A stretch of DNA of 64,000 nucleotides. It comes from Panopea generosa. Taxonomy: Eukaryota; Mollusca; Bivalvia; Adapedonta; Hiatellidae. Below the pieces are notes generated by a model, which saw only the letters and a program-made list of their open reading frames with translations, was not told the DNA's origin and did not search any database. Every line of letters starts with the position of its first letter. The stretch's first letter is position 1. A program made the position numbers and the translations under genes. The stretch covers positions 97,007,582-97,071,581 of the forward strand of contig CM055897.1 of the NCBI GenBank assembly GCA_029582155.1. The letters run 5' to 3'. This document shows, one piece after another, positions 23,901-33,394 of this stretch.

Positions 23901-25807
23901 AAACCGAAAATCAAATCATTTCGATTGTGTTTCAGTGAGATGTCGAAATGGCTTGACTAAACGAAATCTCAGAGCAGGTGAAAAAAACAAACAACATTGA
24001 AGCATTCAAAATGCCAACACAACCGCAATTGTTAAAAAAATTGCCAGTATGGACCAGTTGAAAATAAAACTTAACTTTAGATGGAACATATAACTCCACC
24101 TTCAATTCTGTAAGAAAATCACATTTCTTCATCTTATTGTTGAACGGAAACGGCATCTTCCTACTTAATCTTTCTCGAAAACATTCTCTAATATACATTA
24201 CGGAAATCGCATTTCTCTACTTCCGTAAATCTCCCAACCAAGGTTATCTGTAAAACCGATGGGTGCTTCCAGAACACGTGATTGGTTGAGTTGTTTCCTT
24301 TATTCCACAATTTTGACGATATATTCCGGACAAGTAATAATAATTGAAAATAAGGTACAAAAGGGGAGACAATTATGTCATTATTTAAAATGGCCTTTAT
24401 CCATGCACCAAGTTGCATTGGATCCCCGTCCATACTTTTGAAGATATACTCAGGAAATGCAAATAAAACCAGTGACTTCATCAATCATTAATTGTTTATA
24501 TGTCTCTGAATAAAACCGAAAATAAAATACCAAAGGGGAGATAATTCTTTCACTATTCAAGATAGAGTTATGGTTCGTTCATTCTGCACTTCACACATTT
24601 CTCTCTATCTATTTTCTAGATACTGTTGGAATCCATGTTGTTGAAGATATGCTCCGGATAAACAAAAATAAAATACAAAAGGGGAGATGTACTGTGTATT
24701 TATGGCATTTTTGCTCTGTAATCACATTTACACAGCCCCCTTATGTTGACTGGACTACCTACCCATGTTTCATGTGCCGTTTAGTACTTTTAAAGTTACG
24801 TTCCGGATACGGGTTCGGACGGGTGTCGCTTGGACAAACAAAGTGGCAGCTATAAGCTCGCCATTCGGGCAGTATAAATTGGTATAATTCTATTAACACA
24901 CCTTTTGTAATTACAGAACGACAGCCAACGAAACGCCAGTATCAAAGATGACATGCTTTACAGGAGGTATACGATGGCAGAAGCATGCGCAGAACTGAAA
25001 AATCCAGCACCATCCAGTCCTTTCTACGCGTACACATATTTAGAGCACATGATACTGAATGAACAAAAACGAATACTGTATTGTTACGTTCCCAAAGTCG
25101 CTAACACAAACTTTAGACGTGTTTTCCTCGCGCTGCAAGGCGTTGTGGGCAAAGATGTCGCTCACAAATTAAGTGGTTATGATATTTACAGTACCCATGC
25201 TCTAAAGTTTATTTATTTGGAAAAGTTTGATCAACGACAAAGACAGAAGAGATTAAAAGAATATAAAAAGTTCCTATTTGTTAGAGATCCTTTAGAACGA
25301 TTGCTTTCGGGGTTTAGAAACAAGTATTTCCATCCGAACTTTGAACTTAGACAACGGTATTATAATGACATTCATTTATTTTATACTAAGTTTACAGGTT
25401 TAGCTGAGAGAAGGGGCGTACGCACAACGTTTGAAAACGGTTCAATAACTTTTCATGAATTTCTGACAATGTGGTCGGATATGTTTCAAATGGGAGAAAA
25501 AGTGGATGAACATTTTCTTCCATACAATGATTTATGTAGACCATGTAAAGTCCACTACGATTACATTGGTAAATACGAAACTTTGGATGAAGACGCTAAT
25601 TTCATATTTGAGAGCCTTGGAGTTGACGTGAAGTTCCCAGGAAAAAATGATAATTACTCCGGTATAGCAACAAGTAGGCTCGTTGAACACTATTACAAAA
25701 ATATACCAAACAAGTTGCTTAAAAAAGTATGGAACATTTTAAAAGTAGACTTTACGCTGTTTGACTATCCTCTACCGATGTGGTTCCGTGAAAAAATATT
25801 GAATTAA
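17882..25807 (+). CDS. carbohydrate sulfotransferase (Sulfotransfer_2 / CHST8-14 type), 3 coding exons
   Basis: The model joins 17882-17969, 23031-23188 and 24917-25807 into 378 codons plus TAA, with phases 1 and 0 matching at both junctions. Residues 1-8 are a short basic cytoplasmic tail (MAILSRRR). Residues 9-28 are a hydrophobic signal anchor, as in type II Golgi enzymes. Residues 30-90 are a polar stem. The catalytic domain has the 5'-phosphosulfate loop PKVANTN (141-147), the 3'-phosphate motif FVRDPLERLLSGFRNKY (203-219), DEHFLP (279-284), LCRPC (288-292) and YDYIGKYETL (296-305). The family moves sulfate from PAPS to a glycan in the Golgi lumen; which sugar is modified cannot be told here. 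Length is normal for the family. The usual Cys in PKVACTN is Asn. An AG at 17875-17876 suggests a further upstream 5' UTR exon. Confidence 0.93.
18270..18545 (-). mobile_element. SINE family 1 copy (tRNA-derived), in sulfotransferase intron 1
   Basis: Closely similar to 39733-40035 and 47088-47330, in the same orientation. Shared blocks include TGGTGTTTTAGCGTCGC, TTTCAGTCATATCGCGA, CACACTGGAGTATCATG, AAATGCTGA and GCGAGGAAGCTT, with the B-box region (GGGGATTGAACC on plus). The A-box end is missing. Confidence 0.85.
18590..18780 (-). mobile_element. MITE-like element, second copy (one end)
   Basis: Starts TATACTGAACGGAACAGC, identical to the terminus at 39088, and carries the internal block TTTCTTATTCA...AAATTT.AAGGAAATTG found inverted at 39140-39180. 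The opposite terminus is not present. Confidence 0.7.
18780..20360. repeat. minisatellite, 50-bp unit, about 31 copies (sulfotransferase intron 1)
   Basis: The unit contains CTAGCTATCATGTGTCTATT followed by CATTATGTGTTTGCC and TTTATCTATATCTA. Copies vary mainly at TATCTA/TTTCTG and CTACTAG/CTGATAG. Open frames such as 19745-20038 and 20046-20354 are repeat artefacts. Confidence 0.95.
20360..22975. repeat. minisatellite, 19-bp unit with higher-order repeats (sulfotransferase intron 1)
   Basis: The unit is TCTATGTGTCAACTTGTAA with many one-base variants (TCAACT/TCTACT). A larger block marked by CTATACGAC recurs at about 20846, 21331 and 21779, showing 450-485 bp higher-order duplication. The array ends about 55 nt before exon 2. 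Confidence 0.95.
23031..23188 (+). CDS. sulfotransferase coding exon 2 (stem region)
   Basis: The acceptor TACTTTCTAG ends at 23030 and the donor at 23189 reads GTATGG. The exon completes an Arg codon and then gives 52 polar codons rich in Lys, Asp, Ser and Thr, ending in phase 0. A branch-site-like TTAACTAAT lies about 45 nt upstream. Function rests on phase fit and position. Confidence 0.8.
23460..24000. repeat. diverged direct repeat pair in intron 2
   Basis: 23570-23660 and 23845-23965 share AGTTAACA, ACAAATGA.TGTTTCCAAAA and ATTTCGA.TGT followed by GAAA.G.CTTGA. Strongly diverged. Confidence 0.4.
24255..24850. repeat. three diverged copies of a dispersed repeat (AAAGGGGAGATAATT)
   Basis: AAATACAAAAGGGGAGA-type blocks recur at about 24353, 24526 and 24670, with shared downstream blocks including GTTGAAGATATGCTCCGGA. 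This is a repeat type I associate with bivalve genomes. Confidence 0.6.
24917..25807 (+). CDS. sulfotransferase exon 3 (catalytic domain)
   Basis: The acceptor TTGTAATTACAG ends at 24916. The open frame runs 296 codons to TAA at 25805-25807 and holds both PAPS-binding motifs and the C-terminal DFTLFDYPLP block typical of the family. Confidence 0.95.
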   Translation, partial: NDSQRNASIKDDMLYRRYTMAEACAELKNPAPSSPFYAYTYLEHMILNEQKRILYCYVPKVANTNFRRVFLALQGVVGKDVAHKLSGYDIYSTHALKFIYLEKFDQRQRQKRLKEYKKFLFVRDPLERLLSGFRNKYFHPNFELRQRYYNDIHLFYTKFTGLAERRGVRTTFENGSITFHEFLTMWSDMFQMGEKVDEHFLPYNDLCRPCKVHYDYIGKYETLDEDANFIFESLGVDVKFPGKNDNYSGIATSRLVEHYYKNIPNKLLKKVWNILKVDFTLFDYPLPMWFREKILN

Positions 25808-25824
25808 GTACCTTTTTTGAATGG

Positions 25825-26020
25825 GGTTTAACGCCATTTCAACACACATTTTAAGTTATAAATGACGTGTCCAGTTCTATTGGTGTAGGAACACCTCAGA
25901 ATGAATTTAAGTAGAACCACTGCACTTCCGCAAGTAGCTGGCAAAGTTTCTCACATAAAGTGTTTGGAGCGAGCGGGACTCGATCTTTAGTAATCTTGAG
26001 ACAGCACCTTAGACCACTCG
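25825..26020 (-). mobile_element. SINE family 2 copy (tRNA-Leu-like head)
   Basis: Read on minus from about 26020, the head has an A box GGCCGAGTGGTCTAAGG and a B box GATCGAGTCCCGC, as in Leu/Ser-type tRNAs. The body and tail to 25825 match 58915-59160 (GTGTCCAGTTCTATTGGTG, ACACCTCAGAATGAAT, CCGCAAGTAGCTG, TTTCTCACATAA). The insertion lies just after the sulfotransferase stop codon, in the presumed 3' UTR or flank. Confidence 0.8.
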
Positions 26021-26385
26021 GCCTAGGAGGACCGTCGGACAGCGCCTTAGACCACTCAGCCACTGAGGACCCTTGGACAGCGTCTTAGACCACTCAGCTG
26101 ACGATGACCCTCGGACAGCGCATTAGAACACTCAGTCGAGGAAGACCCTTGGACAGCGCTTTAGAGCACTCAGCCGAGGAAGACCCTCGGAAAGCGCCTT
26201 AGACCACTCAGCCAACGAGGATCCTCGGACAGTGCATAAGAACACTCAACCGAGGAAGACCCGAGGACAGCGCCTTAGAACACTCAGCCGAGAAAGACCC
26301 TCGGACAGCGCGTTAGACCATTCAACCACCGAGGCCTCGGACAGCGCCTTAGACCACTTAGTCACGGAGGACCTTCGGACTGGGA
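25990..26385. repeat. minisatellite, 38-bp unit grown from a SINE head
   Basis: About ten copies carry CTCGGACAGCGCCTTAGACC followed by ACTCAGCC. On minus each copy contains a GGCTGAGTGGTCTAAGGCGC-type tRNA A box. The first copy is the head of the neighbouring SINE (25825-26020), so the array arose from it. Confidence 0.88.
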
Positions 26386-26399
26386 AACATGAACATATA

Positions 26400-27730
26400 A
26401 ATAAAATATAAAAATTTAGAATACATAAAACTATGCGTAACCTCTCAGTATAATATCAATGATTTTTATATAAATATGCAATACCTTGATATAACCGAAT
26501 ATTTACGTTTGTCATCTGTATAACAGTACATGTCAGATCAAATTGGTGCCTTATATTAGTTTTGTTTTGTCTTCCAGATCAATTGATGCCTTATATTAGT
26601 TTTGTTTTGTCACCCAGTCATGTAATAACATTGCTTTTACATTGTAATGTTGTTTTTTAATCGAAGTGTAATACTTTTTCACATTTGACATAACCTTCGT
26701 TGAAATATGTTCCGATATGAATAAATTAGTTATAACATTGTGAATATTTCTTTTTTTCTGAAATGTCGCCTTTTTCCTGATATGTCTGCTTTCTTATATG
26801 TGAACGTTGGACTTTTCAACTAACCATTACCCCTTTTCTATTTTACATATATTTAGTTAGAAATGTAGTTTCTGTAATTATATTGTTTTTCTAATAAGTA
26901 TTAAAACTAAATATCCCCAACTTGGGATTTGGGATTTTAGAATTCAAATACTTTTTTGAATTTTGTTTAAATCTGACATAAATTTCTTTTACAAATTCCA
27001 AAATTCACTGACAATTCCCTGACTGTCAATCTAGAGATTATGAGTTTGAATTACTACTTAGCCACAGTCTCTGTGATGATTGGTCATAAACTTTGTTGTA
27101 ACCCCAAGCAGTCTCCCATCTCTGAATATATGTGGAAGTAGGCAATTATTTCCAGAGATAAGTCTAGTCTAGTACATGTGCAGCGTCTAGATGTTCAGCC
27201 CCTTAGTTTTCAAGTTTAGTCGTATTGTCACACAAACTTTTTGCTTACATAAATATACGCGGACGAACGGCGATTAGATGCGCTGTAACATTTCCTTATT
27301 CCCTGACCTCGGTTTTTCATGACCACGGGGTCCCCTAACATGCAAGCCAATATATTTGCTTCAATATATCTCTGGTTTTAATAATTTATTCAAAACATGT
27401 TGGTAAGGATGCACATTTTATGAATAATCACAAATGTAATATGTTTCCACAATGTCCAAAACATAAAAAAAAATTGTGAGTTGAACAAATACTGTTACAT
27501 CTCGTTCTCTATTGATGTGTAAGAAATTACTGCTGCTTTCCATTTAAATGCCAATCTGTTGAACATTTCGTTGATGGAGTTGAATGGCAACACTGTAACA
27601 GAATGGACACGTTAAGGTACTGGGTGTTTACAAGGGCCATCCACATCGACACGTGACACATCCACGGTTGTCTCTGGCAATAATCTTCCGTCGCATAAAA
27701 CAAAATTTACACGACACTGGTGGACAGCCT
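26400..27730. other. no gene seen
   Basis: AT-rich, with a short direct repeat of GATCAATTGATGCCTTATATT type at 26533-26610. An AATAAA at about 26400-26405 could serve as a distal polyadenylation signal for the sulfotransferase, but this is weak. Confidence 0.35.
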
Positions 27731-27754
27731 AAAATACAGTAAAGAAATTGATCG

Positions 27755-28558
27755 TAATTGCCACAGCGAATATCATTTATTGAGTAAAGAAACACAGTGA
27801 ATATCACTCATTGAGTAAAGATATTGATCGTAATGAACACAGCGAATATCAATCATTGAGTAAAGATATTTGATCGTAATGAACACAGCGAATTTCTTCA
27901 CTCATTAAGTAAAGATATTTGATCGTAATGAACACAGCGAATATCACTCATTGAGTAAAGATATTTGATCGTAATAGCCACAGCGAATATCATTTATTGA
28001 GTAAAGATATTTGATCGTAACTGCCACATCGAATATCACTCATTGAGTAAAGATATTTGATCGTAATTGCCACAGCGAATATAACTCATTTAGTAAAGAT
28101 ATTTGATCGTAGTGAACACAGAGAATATCACTCATTGAGTAAAAATATTTGATCGTAATGAATACAGCGAATATCATTCATTGAGTAAAGATATTGATCG
28201 TAATGGACACAGCGAATATCACTCATTGAGTAAAGATATTCGATGGTAATGAACACAGCGAATATCACTCATTGAGTAAAGATATTTGATCGTAATGAAC
28301 ACAGCGAATATCACTCAATGAGTAAAGATATTAAATCGTATTGAACGCAGCGAATATCACTCATTGAGTAAATATATTTGATCGTAATGAACGCAGCGAA
28401 TATCACTCATTGAGTAAAGATATTTGACCGTAATGAACGCAGCGAGTATCACTCATTGAGTAAAGATATTTGACCGTAATGAAAACAGCGAATATCACTC
28501 ATTGAGTAAAGATATTTGACCGTAATGAGCACATCGAATATCAATCATTGAGTAAATA
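27755..28558. repeat. 46-bp satellite array, block 1
   Basis: About 17 copies contain GATCGTAATGAACACAGCGA followed by ATATCACTCATTGAGTAAAG and ATATTT. This is the same family as blocks 2 and 3. Confidence 0.96.
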
Positions 28559-30431
28559 TTTTTTTTTTTTTTTTTTTTTTTTAATTTCAATCACTGAAAA
28601 GTGATCCATTTAATCATCCCGTAATAGGTATGTGAGGGTCGGGGTGGGCCATCCCTCAACAAACCGTACAAATATATATATCAGTCAAGTTGTAACATAC
28701 ATTCATATATATACACTGAAAGGAACAGAAAGCATACATTTTGATTTTTAAAATTATTTCATTATTGACTAAGTTTATTCATGTGATGGAAAAATGAACT
28801 GATTTTTTCTTATTGTTTTGCTTTGAAATGAATTAAATGTTTGTTTTTTGATTCAACAATATGATGAAATATAAATATACAAAATTTATATGCAATACAT
28901 TTATTGTTCCTTAACCTGTCGACGTATATAGGTATGTATACTTTCTTTTCCTTTCACCCAATACACATATATACATTAATCTTAAAGGGACACACCAGTC
29001 TAAACAAATTATAGACTGTAGCTCGAGCTAAAACAAAAATCAAACAGAAATAAAATATAATTTGACACAGCAGATGATAGTATAAGAAAATTATGTTGTC
29101 TAATGACTTCAGGAGATTTTTCTCTCTTAAGTCTATAGTGGCTGGCTTGGTGTAGGACCTTACTAAATATTAAATATGTATTTTGGTGTATCCCTTTTTA
29201 CAGAAAAGATATAGTGGCAATAATTACATGAATTTTATTATATTGGGGTTGTTTTTTGTGGGTTTATATTTATTAGAGGTATCTATAATTGGAATGGTTT
29301 ATAAACACAATTTTTATGTGTTAATTGATGGTGTTTATTGAAAGCCAGGAGAAGACATTAAAAAAATATCAAAGATACCTCGGTTCATTTTATATTTTTC
29401 TAGTAAAGTTTAACTATATTTGAGAATCAGAAAACACAAAAGAATTACCTATTTCTTAAATTTTATAAAACATGTGTTTTCAGTTATTGGATTGGTTGAA
29501 TATTACTGTAATATATTTCTCATTTGCATAATTGTATTTCATGAAAAATTAAGCAGATTCACATACAAACTAAAATATTATGTCAATTATATATATAAAT
29601 ATACAGAAAGAATAAGTAACAAACTTATATGTGAATTCAAGAGAGACAGGTGTGTAGTGTAAGGATTTTTTTGTTGTTGATTTTTAAAAATCAAATATTA
29701 AAACATAATAAAATGAAACAACAATTGTTTTGAAAGAAACATTATAAAGAGTGTACATGCGTAAACACTACTTCCAATCAGATATTTATAGTTTAACAGA
29801 GTCCCTTATAATTATAATGATTCCATTTGTGACACAAAAAATATAGGCTATACTATTGATGTAAATAGTAATTAAGATCTTATATTATTGCAAAATTTGC
29901 TTTCACAAATAAGATAAACTCTAGTTAGAGTACACATGTGTTCTATGACCAGATGTAAAATTGTTATATAAACACTTTCCTTTTCTTTTAATGAAAAATA
30001 AAACAGAAGCTGGATCATTATAAAACAATATATAAGTAAACAAAAACAACAATAGAAAAAATCGAGACAGCAGGAGATTTTCACTAAAGTACTGTCTCCA
30101 CAAAATAAACAAAGAGGCCATTCTGGAGGGCAACTTTTATAATACATAAATCTGAAAAATGTAAAATTAAAAGTCTTTATTTTTAAGCTATAAGGGGAAT
30201 GTATAGGTTCCATAACAAATCAAATTTTTCCACCTCAATGTTATTTTTGGCAATACATCGTTCTGTTTCATACAACATTTTAATAAAGTGTTTGAATGGT
30301 TCAAAAATAGGAATATTGTTTTTCATTTTTTGACAGTATATGAAGTGTTTAGCAGTATATAGCAGCCTATTCAAAACAGTTTCGAATTTCATACTGCCAA
30401 AGATTATGTCTGAAGATGACCAGTCTGTATT
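28559..30431 (-). mobile_element. 5'-truncated LINE inserted in the satellite
   Basis: A 24-T run at 28559-28582 is the poly(A) tail of a minus-strand insertion. At the far end, minus-strand 30183-30430 encodes the end of an ORF2 (TDWSSSDIIFGSMKF, then AKHFIYCQKM, CIAKNN, WNLYIPLIA stop), like the C-terminus of L1/Tx1-type ORF2 proteins. About 1.6 kb of AT-rich 3' UTR follows. A TAAATA hexamer flanks both sides (28553-28558 and 30432-30437), a possible short target-site duplication. The satellite resumes directly afterwards. The 113-codon frame at 29872-30213 lies in the UTR. Confidence 0.75.
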
Positions 30432-30437
30432 TAAATA

Positions 30438-33130
30438 AATTGATTGTAATGAACACAGCGAATATCACTCATTGAGTAAAGATATTTGATCGTTATGAAC
30501 ACAGCGAATATCACTCATTGAGTAAAGATATTCGTAATTGCCACAGTGAATATCATTTATTGAGTAAAGATATTTGATCGTTATGAACACAGCGAATATC
30601 ACTCATTGAGTAAAGATATTCGTAATTGCCACAGTGAATATCATTTATTGAGTAAAGATATTTGATCGTTATGAACACAGCGAATATCATTCATTGACTA
30701 AAGACATTTGATCGTAATGAACACAGCGAATATCACTCATTGGGTAAATAAATTTGATCGTAATGAACACAGCGAATGTCACTCATTGGGTAAAGATATT
30801 TGGTCGTAATGAACACAGCGAATATCACTCATTGGGTAAATAAATTTGATCGTAATGAACACAGCGAATGTCACTCATTGGGTAAAGATATTTGATCGTT
30901 ATGAACACAGCGAATATCACTCATTGAGTAAAGATATTCGTAATTGCCACAGTGAATATCATTTATTGAGTAAAGATATTTGATCGTTATGAACACAGCG
31001 AATATCACTCATTGAGTAAAGATATTCGTAATTGCCACAGTGAATATCATTTATTGAGTAAAGATATTTGATCGTAATGAACACAGCGAATATCATTCAT
31101 TGACTAAAGACATTTGATCGTAATGAACACAGCGAATATCACTCATTGGGTAAATAAATTTGATCGTAATGAACACAGCGAATGTCACTCATTGGGTAAA
31201 GATATTTGGTCGTAATGAACACAGGGAATATCACTCATTAGATTAAGATATTTGATCGTTATGAACACAGCGAATATCACTCATTGAGTAAAGATATTCG
31301 TAATTGCCACAGTGAATATCATTTATTGAGTAAAGATATTTGATCGTAATGAACACAGCGAATATCATTCATTGACTAAAGACATTTGATCGTAATGAAC
31401 ACAGCGAATATCACTCATTGGGTAAATAAATTTGATCGTAATGAACACAGCGAATGTCACTCATTGGGTAAAGATATTTGGTCGTAATGAACACAGTGAA
31501 TATCACTCATTGGATTAAGATATTTGATCGTAATGAACACAGCGAAACCACTCATTGAGTAAATATATTTGATCGTAATGAACACAGCGAATATCACTCA
31601 TTGAGTAAAGATATTTGATCGTAATGGACACAGCGAATATCAATCATTGAGTAAAGAAATTGATCGTAATGGACATTGCGAATATCAATCATTGAGTAAA
31701 GAAATTGATCGTAATGAACACAGCGGATATAACTCATTGAGTAAAGAAATTGATTGTAATGAACACAGCAAATATCACTCATTGAGTAAAGATATTTGAC
31801 AGTAATGAACACAGCAAATATCACTAATTGAGTAAAGAAATTGATTGTAATGAGCACAGCAAATATCACTCATTGAGTAAAGATATTTGACCGTAATGAA
31901 CACATTGAATATCACTCATTGAGTAAAGACATTGATCGTAATGAACACAACGAATATCAATCATTGAGTAAAGAAATTTGATCGTAATGTCACTCATTGG
32001 GTAAAGATATTGATCGTAATGGCAATTGAAAATATCATTGAATTACCCCGTGTATATCATTTATTGAGTAAACATACTGATCGTAATGGCCACCATGAAT
32101 ACCATTTATTGAGTGAGGATATTGATCGTATCGACCCTAGTAAATATCGATTATTGAGTATACATACTGATCGTAATGGCCATGGCGAACATCATTTACT
32201 GAGTAAAGATGTCGATCGTAATGGCTACATTGAATATTATTTATTAAGTAAAGAAATTTGATCGTTATGGCCATGACAAATATCATTCATTGAATAAAGA
32301 TATTGATCACAATGGCCACCATGAATACCATTTATTGAGTGAAGTTATTGATCGTACCGACCCTAGTGAATATCGTTTATTGAGTAAACATACTGATCGT
32401 AATGGCCATGACGAACATCATTTATTGAGTAAAAATATTGATCGTAATGACCCTAGTGAATATAATTCATTGAATAAAGAAATTTTATCGAAATGGACAT
32501 GGCGAATATCATTCATTGAGTTAAGATATTGAACGTAATGGCCACCATGAATACCATTTATTGAGTGAAGATATTGATCGTACCGACCCTAGTGAATATC
32601 GTTTATTGAGTAAAGATAATTGATCGTAATGAACACAGCGAATATCACTCATTGAGTAAAGATATTGACTGTAATGACCCTAGTGAATATAATTCATTGA
32701 ATAAAGAAATTTGATCGAAATGGACATGGCGAAAATCATTCATTGAGTTAAGATATTGACCGTAATGGCAACAGCGAATTTCAGCTACTAAATAAAAATA
32801 TTGATCGCAATGGCCATGGCGAATCTCATTCATTGAGTTAATATATTGATCGTAATTGCCATAATGAATATCATTCATAAGTAAATATATTGATCGTAAT
32901 GACCATAACGAATATCATTCATCAGAAAAGATATTGATCGTAATGGCCATAACGAATATCATTCATAAGTAAATATATTGATCGTAATTGCCATAACGAA
33001 TATCATTCATAAGAAAAGATATTGATCGTAATGGCCATAACAAATATCATTCATAAGTAAATATATTGATCGTAATGGCCATAACAAATATTATTCATAA
33101 GTAAAGATATTGATCGTATTGACCACAGTG
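30438..33130. repeat. 45/46-bp satellite array, block 2, with higher-order repeats
   Basis: Same unit as block 1. A multi-unit module with TTGACTAAAGACATTTGATC recurs near 30696, 31102 and 31372, showing segmental duplication within the array. From about 32000 units drift to GATCGTAATGGCCACCATGA types, and from 32870 to shorter units with ATAACGAATATCATTCATAA. Confidence 0.95.
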
Positions 33131-33394
33131 AATAGTTATTGATCGTAAATATAAAATCTCCATTATAATATATTCAGCAATAATTTAAGTCGTAATGGTC
33201 AGAACCAACCCATATCATTCAGCAGAGACGTATAAAAAGACTAAAAAACTTTAGGTGCTGATCTAAATTTCGGAAACCATAGCGCATACGATTCACTGAG
33301 CAAATATATTGGGCTTAATGGCCATAGCAAATACAATGCACGACTACAGTAAATACAATTTTGGGGTAAAAATTTGATTAAAATGGCTACTGAG

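Noticed and set aside
24188-24484. 98-codon minus frame in sulfotransferase intron 2
   Set aside because: Overlaps a dispersed repeat with sister copies at 24526 and 24670 that do not keep the frame.
27480-27730. Possible Tc1-like N-terminal relic (RRIKQNLHDTGGQP)
   Set aside because: Only one short block resembles a transposase and neighbouring frames do not continue it.
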